Source: an uncultured Rhizobiaceae group bacterium
GTDB taxonomy: Bacteria; Pseudomonadota; Alphaproteobacteria; Rhizobiales; Rhizobiaceae
DNA: 64,000 nt
NCBI GenBank assembly: GCA_937930845.1
Contig: CALHBJ010000009.1
Coordinates: 1-64,000 of the forward strand
Direction: 5' to 3'
The first letter of the stretch is position 1. The number at the start of each line of letters is the position of its first letter. A program made the translations under genes and the position numbers. This document shows positions 46,137 through 55,428 of the stretch, piece by piece. The notes under the pieces were generated by a model. That model did no database searches, was not told the origin of the DNA, and saw nothing but the letters and a program-made list of their open reading frames with translations.

Positions 46137-48377
46137 ATGCGGTATTTTGGCAACAAAAACACGCTAATACGGCTCATTGGACTGGCCGCCGCGACGCTTA
46201 TTCTGCTCATATCGTTCCTGCCGTCACAGCCCTATTCTCGGCTCAACACGATGGTTTTTGACAGCTATCAACGCCTCAATCCCAGGGTTTGGAACGGCTC
46301 GGATATTGTCATTGTCGACATTGACGAACGGTCCATTGACCGGTTGGGACAATGGCCATGGCCGCGCAGTGTTATTGCCCAATTGACAGACCAGCTCGGC
46401 GAATTGGGGGCGGCTGCAATCGTCTTCGACATTGTTTTTTCTGAGCCGGATCGCACGTCGCCCTTGCGCGCCGTGGATGAATTGTCGCGCGCCGGGGCGC
46501 AGATAGAATTGCCGTCCGACACTTCCTTGCTGGACAATGATCAGGTTCTGGCCCAGGCAATCGCCCGCCACACGGTGGTCACGGGCATGATACTGAGCGC
46601 CAATGGCAGCGCTGATCCCCCCAAACCCAAAGCCGGTCTTGGCTTTAGCGGCACACCTCCGCCAAGTTTCATGGAGAACGGTCTCAAGAGCATTCGCAAT
46701 CTGGCTGTGTTGGATGAAGCGGCAACAGGGATTGGCGAATTCAGTTTTGATGCCGTCAAACAAAACGACGCGGTGGTGCGTCGCGCGGCCCTGATGCGTG
46801 GCGCCAATGGCAATTATTATCCCTCCCTGGCCGCAGAAACCCTGCGCGTTGTGCAAGGGGCCGGTGGCTTCAAAATCAAAAGCAGCGATGGCAGCGGCGA
46901 GATTGACAGCGGGGAACTTGCCATTGTGTCGGTACAAATCGGCGCTGTGGAAGTGCCCACCGATAAAGATGGCGCGCTGACGATTTACCACTCCACGGCG
47001 GCGTCGAAGCCGACCCTGTCGGCCCGTTCCGTTCTCTTCCCCCAGGAAAACAATCTGACGAAAGAAAAACTTTCCCAGGAAGTTGCCAATCATATCGTCT
47101 TAATTGGCACATCAGCTGCGGGCCTGCTCGACCTTCGGGCAACGCCGCTGGAACCGGTTGTGGCGGGAGTGACCATTCACGCGGAAATTCTGGACCAGAT
47201 ATTGGCCGGTGCCTTTCTTTCGCGGCCGGACACTGCGCTGGGCATCGAACGCATGGTCGCCATCGTTTTGTGCCTGATCTTGCTCGCCCTTCTTCCACAT
47301 TTAAACGCACTGTGGGACGGCGTATTGACGATTGGGCTGATTGGCGCGGCAATTGCCGGTTGCTGGCTGGCATTTACGAACTGGCACATGCTGCTCAGCC
47401 CGGTGGTATCCGTATTCATGCTATTGGGCACATTTGCGGTGGGCGTGGCGGCGAACCTGTTGGTGACCGACCGGGAAGGCCGCTATGTGCGCCAGGCATT
47501 TGGCATGTATCTCGCACCCGCAATGGTGAAAAAGCTTGCCGACAATCCAGATGCCCTGAAGCTGGGCGGTGAAGACAAAGAACTCACCTTGCTGTTTTGC
47601 GACATTCGGGGATTTACAACCCTTTCGGAAGGTCTTGACCCGGTTGAATTGACCGAGTTGCTGAACAATTTTCTCACCCCCATGACAGATGCATTGCTCG
47701 CCAAAGGGGCGACCATCGACAAATATATGGGGGACGCGATCATGGCGTTTTGGAATGCACCCATTGATCAGGCTGATCACCGCCGCCTGGCCTGCGAGGG
47801 GTTGCTGGCCATGCGCAGCCATCTTCACAAGCTTAATGCAACAGCCAAGCGCCCCATTGATATTGGCATCGGCCTCAATACCGGGCGGTGTTGCGTTGGC
47901 AATCTGGGATCGACCCAGCGCTTCAACTATTCGGCGATCGGCGATGCGGTGAATGTGGCGTCGCGCATTGAAGGGCTGACCAAGCAATATGGTCTCGACA
48001 ATCTGGTTGCGGCGGAAACCCTGGCAGACATTGAAGACTATGCCACGCTGGAAATCGATTCCGTGGGTGTCGTTGGCCGGTCCCAGGCCCTCACGGTTCA
48101 TACCATCTATGGCAAGGGTGCCTTAAAGAACCACCCGGAATTCCTCAACCTGCGCGACCATCACGGGCGCATGATAGACGCCTATAAGGCGGGCGATGTG
48201 GAAGAGGGACTTGTGGCCATGGCTCAGGCCAACCGCGTGGCCGCGCGGCTGCATGATGAGATAGGCGGGCCTTCGCTCATCAAGCTCTATGCCCTGTATG
48301 CCGAACGGCTTGGCACCATGCGCGATAGCGGCGTGCCCGCCGAATGGGACGGTATTTACCGCGCCACATCGAAATAA
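46137..48377 (+). CDS. CHASE2-domain class III adenylate cyclase
   Basis: The 746-aa product has an N-terminal membrane anchor (LIGLAAATLILLISFL) and a periplasmic CHASE2 sensor (about 38-365: IVIVDIDERSIDRLGQWPWPRSV, AAAIVFDIVFSEPD, VLIGTSAAGLLDLRATPL). Three membrane helices (about 372-440) precede the cyclase domain: LLFCDIRGFTTLSEG (Asp489), IDKYMGDAIMAFW (Lys529, Asp533) and YSAIGDAVNVASRIEG. The Lys and Asp pair predicts ATP rather than GTP, so cAMP. It is divergent from the FecR/TPR-barrel operon, which may form its input module. A Crp-type protein lies 3 kb downstream. The start ATG has no strong ribosome site. Confidence 0.93.
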   Translation: MRYFGNKNTLIRLIGLAAATLILLISFLPSQPYSRLNTMVFDSYQRLNPRVWNGSDIVIVDIDERSIDRLGQWPWPRSVIAQLTDQLGELGAAAIVFDIVFSEPDRTSPLRAVDELSRAGAQIELPSDTSLLDNDQVLAQAIARHTVVTGMILSANGSADPPKPKAGLGFSGTPPPSFMENGLKSIRNLAVLDEAATGIGEFSFDAVKQNDAVVRRAALMRGANGNYYPSLAAETLRVVQGAGGFKIKSSDGSGEIDSGELAIVSVQIGAVEVPTDKDGALTIYHSTAASKPTLSARSVLFPQENNLTKEKLSQEVANHIVLIGTSAAGLLDLRATPLEPVVAGVTIHAEILDQILAGAFLSRPDTALGIERMVAIVLCLILLALLPHLNALWDGVLTIGLIGAAIAGCWLAFTNWHMLLSPVVSVFMLLGTFAVGVAANLLVTDREGRYVRQAFGMYLAPAMVKKLADNPDALKLGGEDKELTLLFCDIRGFTTLSEGLDPVELTELLNNFLTPMTDALLAKGATIDKYMGDAIMAFWNAPIDQADHRRLACEGLLAMRSHLHKLNATAKRPIDIGIGLNTGRCCVGNLGSTQRFNYSAIGDAVNVASRIEGLTKQYGLDNLVAAETLADIEDYATLEIDSVGVVGRSQALTVHTIYGKGALKNHPEFLNLRDHHGRMIDAYKAGDVEEGLVAMAQANRVAARLHDEIGGPSLIKLYALYAERLGTMRDSGVPAEWDGIYRATSK

Positions 48378-48530
48378 ACCAATCTTGCAAACTGTAACAT
48401 CACTCGCCAACAAGTGATCGATTGGTAGCAATTCTATCTCATTTCCGCCGCTTTCAGATATTGCATTGGTATTTGAACCCTTAACGTCTGGCGCGAACAA
48501 GGGCTGATTATACGAATAAGGATTTTTTCA

Positions 48531-48776
48531 ATGCGCATTATTTCAATTCTCGCGGCACTCATCATGCTAAGTGCCTGCAACCAGACACAGCGCGGTGCCG
48601 CCGTGGGTGCCGGCGCAGGAGCGGCCATCGGTGCCGTGAGCACAGGAACCGCCGGAGGGGCCGCCGTGGGTGCTGCGGCCGGTGGCCTTGCAGGCGCGCT
48701 TATCGGTCGTGCACTTGAAGACGGCCAATGCCGTTACCGCGACCGCCGTGGGCGCATTTACACCGCTGATTGCTAA
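48531..48776 (+). CDS. Small glycine-zipper lipoprotein
   Basis: The 81-aa product has a signal helix with the lipobox IMLSAC. Two glycine-zipper stretches (GAAVGAGAGAAIGAVSTGTAGGAAVGAAAGGLAGALIG) follow, and a basic C-terminus (CRYRDRRGRIYTADC) closes with two cysteines. ATG 48531 has AAGGA eight bases upstream. Such YMGG/OsmB-like small outer-membrane lipoproteins are widespread and of unclear function. It stands alone, with a strong hairpin downstream. Confidence 0.88.
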   Translation: MRIISILAALIMLSACNQTQRGAAVGAGAGAAIGAVSTGTAGGAAVGAAAGGLAGALIGRALEDGQCRYRDRRGRIYTADC

Positions 48777-48825
48777 TACATGATACGGCCACTTTCGAAG
48801 GAATACTGATAGGGGCCGACGGCAG

Positions 48826-48863
48826 GCCACGCAGGGGGCACACCAGATCACCCCCCGCGTGGC
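48826..48863 (+). terminator. Strong GC hairpin downstream of the glycine-zipper lipoprotein
   Basis: GCCACGC-A-GGGGG pairs with CCCCC-C-GCGTGGC around a 12-base loop, giving about 12 base pairs with a single mismatch. It begins 50 bp after the stop. There is no U-tract after it (TTATCCC), so it may be a mRNA-stabilising or transcript-end structure rather than a canonical terminator. Confidence 0.45.
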
Positions 48864-48986
48864 TTATCCCACTGACAGCTAAAACCGGCACATGAAAGCG
48901 GTGCTTGCGTCTTTGCGCTATCGCGTTTTACTTTATCTGGACGTCAATTCGCTGGGTATCGCGTTTTACAACGAAGGGGGCGTTTA

Positions 48987-50321
48987 ATGTCACGAGATTT
49001 GCGCAAAGCCCAGTCCGGGCTGGAAACCACAACCGGCGCCACGCTGGCCATTTTGGCTTTGGCATCGGGTGTCTACACCTATTTGGGTGTTCGCGAATTG
49101 CTCAACGGATCGCCCACGGTGGTGTTTTTGGGCGCGGTTATTTATTCCGTTGCGGTATCGGTCGGCATATTCGGATTTTGGTCCTATTTGATGCGCTTCA
49201 TGCCCCATGTGAAATCCGGCGAGGGGCGGCGCGGACTATATCTCGCCATGGCGTTGGGGTCAGCCATGATCGTTGCCATGTCATCATGGCTCAATGCAGC
49301 CGCACTTGCCGGTGGCGCAGCGCTGGAACAACATCTGGCCAATACAACCGAGCAATATCAGCAAAAGCTCGAACAGGCCCACGACAATGCATTGGCAGCG
49401 CAAAGCCTGCTTCCCGATATCCAGCTTGCCTCGCAGCGCTTTTCACAATTGGCAAACGAAGAGGCGTCCACTGGCGCACTGACCGGCACATCCGGCAGTG
49501 GCACTGTGGTTCAGTTGCTCAGCCAGATGTCGCGGCAACTTGAGGGTTTGTCGGAAGAAATCATCAATTCGCGCGAGCCAACGAAAACAAGTTTTGTCGA
49601 AGGCGGTGCGCGCCTGGCAACCATGCGCAAGCTGGTGTCATCGCCGGGACCGGTGGATGTGCGTGCCAATGCCTTTGCCGAAGAAGCGGTGGCACTTTCA
49701 GGAACCATTTCTGCCCTTCAGCAAACTTCCATTGCCCCAGCGGTCAAACGCACAGCGGAAGATCTGAGCCGCAGTTTCATTGCACCGGTGGCCGATGGCA
49801 GCACCGCTGAACTTGCCAACCGGCAAAATGACGTGGTCGGCAGAGTGCAAAAATCGGTAAAAGCGCAAAGCGAAGCGCTGGCAGCTGCGGCAGACGAAAT
49901 CATCTCCCGGCCGGTTGTGGTGCCTGTTCGCTTCACCCCACTTTCTTCGCCTGAGGCCGTGTTGCGCTATGCCCGCGATTTCATGCCCTCATGGGCAGGC
50001 GCCATTTCGATTGACCTGTTGCCAGCGGTGATGATTTTCATCTTGTGCATCGTGCAATCGGCCATTCGCAAGGAAGAGGGTGTTGACCTTGACGCCGATG
50101 AAGTTACCGCCAGCGAAATGATGCGGGCTGTGCGTCTCTATCATCAGATGAATAACATGGACATGGCGCGCGCCGAGGTAGTCGCCAGTCCCAATGATGT
50201 GCCCCCTGATACGGAAAGCGCCGATAGTGAGCCGATTGAACAGGCGTTTGAGCGTGAATTGTCTGCCGACCCAAAGATCACACCGCTGAGCCACTCTATT
50301 GGCACGCCCCAAAAGAGCTGA
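48987..50321 (+). CDS. Membrane protein with long helical domain, unknown function
   Basis: The 444-aa product has three N-terminal hydrophobic segments (TLAILALASGVYTYLGV, VFLGAVIYSVAVSVGIFGFWSYLM and YLAMALGSAMIVAMSSWLNAAAL). A roughly 230-residue coiled, Gln/Glu/Ala-rich periplasmic helical domain (QHLANTTEQYQQKLEQAHDNA onward) is followed by one more helix (ISIDLLPAVMIFILCIVQSAI) and a cytoplasmic acidic tail. I recognise no family. AAGGGGG precedes ATG 48987. It is followed six bases after its stop by the ClpP-fold protease gene, so the two likely work together, for example as a scaffold for a membrane protease. Confidence 0.7.
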   Translation: MSRDLRKAQSGLETTTGATLAILALASGVYTYLGVRELLNGSPTVVFLGAVIYSVAVSVGIFGFWSYLMRFMPHVKSGEGRRGLYLAMALGSAMIVAMSSWLNAAALAGGAALEQHLANTTEQYQQKLEQAHDNALAAQSLLPDIQLASQRFSQLANEEASTGALTGTSGSGTVVQLLSQMSRQLEGLSEEIINSREPTKTSFVEGGARLATMRKLVSSPGPVDVRANAFAEEAVALSGTISALQQTSIAPAVKRTAEDLSRSFIAPVADGSTAELANRQNDVVGRVQKSVKAQSEALAAAADEIISRPVVVPVRFTPLSSPEAVLRYARDFMPSWAGAISIDLLPAVMIFILCIVQSAIRKEEGVDLDADEVTASEMMRAVRLYHQMNNMDMARAEVVASPNDVPPDTESADSEPIEQAFERELSADPKITPLSHSIGTPQKS

Positions 50322-50327
50322 CGCACC

Positions 50328-51182
50328 ATGAGCAGCAGTCCGTTCAAACGTCCGCTGACAGCGCTCATCAATACCATTCAGGACGGGCGTTTTCTCAAGC
50401 TGGTCTTTTTGGGCATATTGGGTCTGTCGGTGGGCACAGTGTTGCAGGACTATTCTCAAATGGTGGCGAACGCACCCACCGCAATTCCCGGCACGACACA
50501 GACGAAACCGTTGCCCATCGAATTGCCGATACCTGGCGACCAGACACGCCCCTATCTGCCTTCGACCATGCCGCTTGGTCCGGATCGTGCAGCGCCGCGT
50601 CTGCCGGGCTATTTTGGGCCGATGGACAGCCCCACACTTGCCGGAGACATGCAATTTGCGCTGGGCGAAGGGGATCTGGTTTCCGCATTGGGCACCATCA
50701 CACCAGGCACCGCCAAAAGGTTTGCCGCATTCTTGAAAGACCATGATCGCCAGATTGGCGAGATCCACCTCCATTCCCCCGGCGGATCGGTGGCCGATGC
50801 ACTGGCCATGTCGCGGCTTATCCGCCGCGAAGGCATCCGCACCCATGTGCCGGAAAACGGCTATTGCGCATCATCATGTCCTCTGGTGCTTGCCGGGGGA
50901 CTATACCGCAGCGCGGGCAAACACCCATTTATTGGCGTGCATCAGATATACGCCCTGCCGCCAGCCAGCGGTTCCCTGCAACGGGGGATGGCCGATGCAC
51001 AATTGACCACCGCCGCCGTTCAGCAATTGCTCGACGAGATGGATGTGGACATCCGGGTTTGGACACACGCATTGGCAACGCCACCGCAGAGTCTTTACGT
51101 ATTTACCGATGAAGAATTGGTCCGATTTCGCCTTGCAAATCAGAAAAAGGTCGTCGTTTTGCCAAAAATCCGACCAAACTAA
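50328..51182 (+). CDS. Membrane-anchored ClpP/crotonase-fold serine protease-like protein (COG3904 type)
   Basis: The 284-aa product has an N-terminal membrane helix (LVFLGILGLSVGTVL), a Pro-rich linker and a periplasmic ClpP-fold domain: IGEIHLHSPGGSVADALAMSRLIRREGIRTHVPENGYCASSCPLVLAGG, then HPFIGVHQIY. The SSC serine after YCA is the candidate nucleophile and the His in GVHQIY the candidate base, as in the COG3904 group. It follows the coiled membrane protein by six bases. Substrates are unknown. Confidence 0.8.
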   Translation: MSSSPFKRPLTALINTIQDGRFLKLVFLGILGLSVGTVLQDYSQMVANAPTAIPGTTQTKPLPIELPIPGDQTRPYLPSTMPLGPDRAAPRLPGYFGPMDSPTLAGDMQFALGEGDLVSALGTITPGTAKRFAAFLKDHDRQIGEIHLHSPGGSVADALAMSRLIRREGIRTHVPENGYCASSCPLVLAGGLYRSAGKHPFIGVHQIYALPPASGSLQRGMADAQLTTAAVQQLLDEMDVDIRVWTHALATPPQSLYVFTDEELVRFRLANQKKVVVLPKIRPN

Positions 51183-51309
51183 ACCGGCTTTATCCATAGG
51201 GCGGCATTGTGTTTTTCCAGGCTCTGGGCAAGAGTTCTAAAGTGGGGTGTTTTGAGGGCGATCGTTTGTAGCTCAAATACCTGGCAAACAGGGTGCCAGA
51301 GAACCGGAC

Positions 51310-52014
51310 ATGGATACTTTAGACGACTTCCCTTTGCTTGCGGGGATGGACGAAAAGCAAAAAAAGGAATTTGGCGGACGGTGTGTATGGCGCACCTATG
51401 ATGCCGGGGAAATGATCATTGATCACCAGGAGCGGTCGACCGATATCCGGTTCATCTCATTTGGCTCGGTGCGTGTGGTTGTGCGCATGATTGAAGGTCG
51501 CGAAGTGATTTTCAACGATCATGGTCCGGGCGAATTCTTTGGCGAAATTGCCGCCATTGATGGGGGCGAACGGTCGGCCAATGTTTCGGCAATCACCAAG
51601 ACCCGGCTGTGCATCATGCCGCAGTCAGTGTTCAAAGAACTAAGCGAAGAAGTGCCGGAGATTTCGTGGCGCATGATGAACCATCTGGTCGATCATGTGC
51701 GCCGCTTGTCTTATCGGTTGTCCGAGTTCAGCTTCCTGAAAGCCAAACACCGGCTTTATGCAGAATTGCTGCGCCAGTCACGCGAGCGGCAGGGGGTTGC
51801 CAATAGGGATGGCTTTTGTGAAGGGCAGCGCATAATCAGTCCGGCACCGGTTCAAAGCGACATCGCTGACCGAATTTCAAGCCGCCGGGAAATCGTCTCC
51901 CGGGAAATGAAAGAGCTTGAGCGGCAGGGCATACTGGAGCGCACGCGCGGCGGGCTTGTTATTCTCAAGCCTGAATTGCTGCGCAACATGGCTGCTGAAG
52001 GCTGGTTATCCTGA
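51310..52014 (+). CDS. Crp/Fnr family transcriptional regulator
   Basis: The 234-aa product has a cyclic-nucleotide-binding fold (LLAGMDEKQKKEFGGR, FGSVRVVVRMIEGREVIFNDHGPGEFFGEIAAIDGGERSANVSAI; GEFFGEIA with a nearby Arg-Ser is the phosphate-binding cassette) and a C-terminal winged helix (QSDIADRISSRREIVSREMKELERQGILER). There is no Fe-S cysteine cluster, so it is Crp-like. The intact GE..A...R-S cassette suggests real cAMP binding. The nearby CHASE2 cyclase is a possible source of signal. Confidence 0.92.
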   Translation: MDTLDDFPLLAGMDEKQKKEFGGRCVWRTYDAGEMIIDHQERSTDIRFISFGSVRVVVRMIEGREVIFNDHGPGEFFGEIAAIDGGERSANVSAITKTRLCIMPQSVFKELSEEVPEISWRMMNHLVDHVRRLSYRLSEFSFLKAKHRLYAELLRQSRERQGVANRDGFCEGQRIISPAPVQSDIADRISSRREIVSREMKELERQGILERTRGGLVILKPELLRNMAAEGWLS

Positions 52015-52044
52015 TCAATAGTCCAACCCCGTGCGTGGGATGGA

Positions 52045-53511
52045 TCAGTCTTCACGAAATGCACGGTTGAATGAATCCGTCAGCGGTTTTCCCAGATATT
52101 CCAGGAAAGTCCGGTCACCGGTTTCGATATAGGTCTCGACGGGCATGCCGGGGAAAATTTGTGCTGTTGTGATATTTTCCGGCAGTTGATCGGATATGGC
52201 CAGACGCGCGGTGTAGTAAGATTCATTCGTGGCCGGATCGATAATTCGGTCAGCAGAAACATAGGTCACCGTGGCTGGAACTTCCGGCGTGGTCCGGGCA
52301 TTGAGCGCGGAAAACCGCAGATTTGCTGTTTGACCAACAGTCACCACATCCACATCCTGGGGGCTAAGGCGGGCTTCCACGATCAGTTCACCGCCGGTCG
52401 GCAGTAATACAACGAGATCCTCGCCACGGCTGACAACACTGCCGGGCGTGTTCTTCGACAAATTGACCACAACACCATCGGTGGGAGCGCGGATGACAAT
52501 GCGGCTCAAAACAGCCTCGGCAGACTGGATACGCTCCAGACTGTCGGTGATCTGGGTGCGCACTTCGTTGAGTGCGGTCACCGCGTTTTCTGCCCGTTCG
52601 GCCTGAAGCCTTGATTTACGCTGCCGTGCTTCGGTGATGGAACTCTTGGCTTCTCCAACACTGGCAAGATACCCGCCAATGCGGCCCTCAAGCTCTGACC
52701 GATTGCGGATCAGGCGCAGCACTTCGGAACGGTTGGTCAGCTTACGTTTCAGCAATCTTTGTTTCACACGAATTTCGTCACTCAATACGCTGATCTGCTC
52801 TTGTGTGGACTTCATCTGCGCATCCAGACCGCCGATCTGTTCTTCCAGCGCGGCAATCTGCTGGTCAAGAATGCGGGCGTCAGTCAAATAGCGGTCTGCG
52901 CGTTTGCTGAATTCGCTTTCCTGTTCCAACAAGACCCCTTTAAGGCCCAGTTCAGCTGCGCGTTCGGCAAGTTCCCTTGAATACACCATATCGACCCCAT
53001 CCCGTTCAGCCTGGAGGCGCACAACACGTGCTTCCAGTGCCACAAGAGATTTGGTGAGGCGATTGCGGATCGACAGTGCTTCGGTTGGGTCAAGCTTCAA
53101 AAGCGCTTGCCCCAATGTCACCGCCTCGCCTTCTTTCACGAGGATTTCTTCGATAATGCCGCCTTCGAAATGCTGGATCTTCATGTTTTGACCCTTTGCG
53201 GCAATCACACCGGGCGCAATTGCTGCGCCAGCCAGGGGGGCGCTTGCCGCCCACAGGCCAAATCCACCCATGAACATGCCGATGACCGTAAGGCCTATTA
53301 TCGCAGGTTTTGTCACACTGGTTTTCACCGATGCGGCCCAATCGTTTCCATCATTGCCACCAGTTCCATTACTTTCAGATGACGTCGCTGCGCCTGGCTT
53401 TGCGCTACGTCCCCCAGCGGCTGCGATCAATGCCGCATGGGCCGCATTACCCGCAATGGCTTGCGAGGCTGGAATTTTCTTAGGTGTAATTCGACCCAAT
53501 TCATCGCTCAT
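52045..53511 (-). CDS. HlyD family type I secretion periplasmic adaptor
   Basis: The 488-aa product has a cytoplasmic Ala/Gly-rich N-terminus, one membrane helix ([21 protein letters not shown]) and the biotinyl-lipoyl half [24 protein letters not shown]. Long coiled-coil hairpins cover about 150-350 ([15 protein letters not shown] ... [17 protein letters not shown]). The second lipoyl half and beta-barrel ([52 protein letters not shown]) follow. This is the membrane-fusion component of type I secretion (PrtE/LapC class). ATG 53511 is used; GGAA lies eight bases upstream. It is 14 bp behind the ABC gene, so they form an operon. Confidence 0.93.
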   Translation of the reverse strand: MSDELGRITPKKIPASQAIAGNAAHAALIAAAGGRSAKPGAATSSESNGTGGNDGNDWAASVKTSVTKPAIIGLTVIGMFMGGFGLWAASAPLAGAAIAPGVIAAKGQNMKIQHFEGGIIEEILVKEGEAVTLGQALLKLDPTEALSIRNRLTKSLVALEARVVRLQAERDGVDMVYSRELAERAAELGLKGVLLEQESEFSKRADRYLTDARILDQQIAALEEQIGGLDAQMKSTQEQISVLSDEIRVKQRLLKRKLTNRSEVLRLIRNRSELEGRIGGYLASVGEAKSSITEARQRKSRLQAERAENAVTALNEVRTQITDSLERIQSAEAVLSRIVIRAPTDGVVVNLSKNTPGSVVSRGEDLVVLLPTGGELIVEARLSPQDVDVVTVGQTANLRFSALNARTTPEVPATVTYVSADRIIDPATNESYYTARLAISDQLPENITTAQIFPGMPVETYIETGDRTFLEYLGKPLTDSFNRAFRED

Positions 53512-53525
53512 AGCTTTTATTCCGA

Positions 53526-55325
53526 TCACTTGCCCGGCAATTTGCGCTGGGCAGATGAGTCCATCGGCGCGCGCTGGGCATTTGGGTTTATTGGATTAAC
53601 AGGGCTTGGACCCCGGGCCGTATTCGCCGCCGCCGGACCTTTAGCGGGGCCCTGGCGGACACGCAGTTCTTTAAGTGCTTCGATGAAGCCATTGCGACTG
53701 CCATAAAAGTCGATCGTTCCGGCATGCAGCCGCATAATCTTATCCATGGCATTGAGGATCTGCTTGCGCTGGGTAATCACCAAAATAGTCGTGCCGTTTT
53801 CACGGGCGGCCATCAAAGCCTTGTGCAAGGCGGCTTCGCCATCGTCGTCCAGATTGGCATTGGGCTCGTCCAATACCATGATTTGCGGATTACCATAGAA
53901 CGCGCGGGCAAGTGCGATGCGCTGTCTTTGACCACCAGACAAGCCCTGCCCACCCAACCCGACGCGGGTTTCATATCCATTGGGCAGGTTTTGAATTAGA
54001 TCATGCACCTGTGCCTGGGCCGCCGCTTCCAGGACCGCCTTATCGTCGGGTTGTGGGGCAAGGCGGGCGATGTTTTCAGCAATCGTGCCGGGCAATAATT
54101 CTACTTCCTGGCCCAAATATCCAATATGTTTGCCGAGCTCCAGCGGATCCCAGTTTTGAATGTCAGTGCCATCAATACGCACCGTTCCCGCGTCCGGCTT
54201 TTGTGCACCAACCAACAGGCGCGCAAGTGTGGATTTGCCCGAACCCGATGGGCCGACAATTCCAACAACTGTTCCTGCTGCAACCTTGAAGGACAATCTG
54301 TTGAGCACCGGTGGTCGCGACATTCCGCCGGGCGAAACAACCAATGCCCCGTCAACGGTGATCTCACCTTTGGGTGCCGGCATGGAAGTACGTTGGTCTT
54401 CGTCCTGGGCCGTGGCCAATGCGGCCACCAGATTTTTCCAGGCACGGGATGCCGATAACATCTGTTTCCAACCACCGATCACCTGGTCGATGGGCTGTAG
54501 CCCGCGACCGGAAATAATGGATGCGGCGAAAATCATGCCAGCGGTCATCTCGTTGCGCAGAACCAGCCAGGCCCCAACGCCCAAAATGGCAATTTGCAGT
54601 CCCATGCGGAATGTGCGCGACAGGCCAGACAATATGGCATTGCGCCCGTCCACACCGCCCTGGGCGATGAGGGATTGCGCGTTGTGGCGCCCCCAGACGC
54701 TGATCGCATTGCCCGACATGCCCATGGCGCGCAGTGATTCAGAATTGCGCACCATGGCTTGCGCTGTCGACATGGCAGCGTTCTGCCGTCCTCCGGCTAC
54801 TGCAGACTGTTTCACAGTCACGATCTGATTGACCACGGCAATGATGAACAGCACAACCGCACCAGCGACCGTGATCAGGAAAAGCGTTGGATGAATGAAA
54901 TACAAAATGCCGATGAACAGCGGCGCGAATGGCAGGTCCAGAAGCGCAAACACGCCGCGCGATGAGATGAATGTGCGTACCGAAGCCAAATCCCGAACCG
55001 GCTGGATGTCGGTTTCGCCCAACCGACTGCGGTGCATGGAATGCCGCATGGCATCGGCACCCAGGGTCGTTTCAAGCCTTGCACCCGCACGGGCAGCAAC
55101 GATGGCCCGCACAGCCTCAAGCATGCCCAACACAACCAACGCAACCACGGCAATGACGGATAGAAATGTCAGCGTATCCAGGCTTTGGGAAGGCAATACC
55201 CGGTCATAAACCTGCAACATGTAGAGCGGCATGGTGAGCAGCAGCATGTTGGCGACAAACGAAAAGCCCATAAGGATGATTAACGTCCGGCGAAATGTCG
55301 CCCTGGCCAGTTTCAAGCTTTCCAT
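53526..55325 (-). CDS. Type I secretion system ABC transporter/ATPase (PrtD-like)
   Basis: The 599-aa product has the membrane domain ([38 protein letters not shown], then helices to about 290). The ATPase has Walker [14 protein letters not shown], signature [15 protein letters not shown] and Walker [13 protein letters not shown], with the H-loop near VITQRKQ. There is no N-terminal C39-like peptidase domain, so it belongs to the PrtD/RsaD-like group that exports proteins with a C-terminal signal. Its likely cargo includes repeat-rich adhesins such as the one at the left end of the window, although no RTX protein is adjacent. Confidence 0.93.
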   Translation of the reverse strand: MESLKLARATFRRTLIILMGFSFVANMLLLTMPLYMLQVYDRVLPSQSLDTLTFLSVIAVVALVVLGMLEAVRAIVAARAGARLETTLGADAMRHSMHRSRLGETDIQPVRDLASVRTFISSRGVFALLDLPFAPLFIGILYFIHPTLFLITVAGAVVLFIIAVVNQIVTVKQSAVAGGRQNAAMSTAQAMVRNSESLRAMGMSGNAISVWGRHNAQSLIAQGGVDGRNAILSGLSRTFRMGLQIAILGVGAWLVLRNEMTAGMIFAASIISGRGLQPIDQVIGGWKQMLSASRAWKNLVAALATAQDEDQRTSMPAPKGEITVDGALVVSPGGMSRPPVLNRLSFKVAAGTVVGIVGPSGSGKSTLARLLVGAQKPDAGTVRIDGTDIQNWDPLELGKHIGYLGQEVELLPGTIAENIARLAPQPDDKAVLEAAAQAQVHDLIQNLPNGYETRVGLGGQGLSGGQRQRIALARAFYGNPQIMVLDEPNANLDDDGEAALHKALMAARENGTTILVITQRKQILNAMDKIMRLHAGTIDFYGSRNGFIEALKELRVRQGPAKGPAAANTARGPSPVNPINPNAQRAPMDSSAQRKLPGK

Positions 55326-55428
55326 GAATTCCCCGTTTGAATGATCCCCATGCAGGTATCATCTCCATCAATTGACCAGTGATCACATTGACAGCACCCC
55401 TGCTGGGCCCAGTTAACGACAATCTTGG

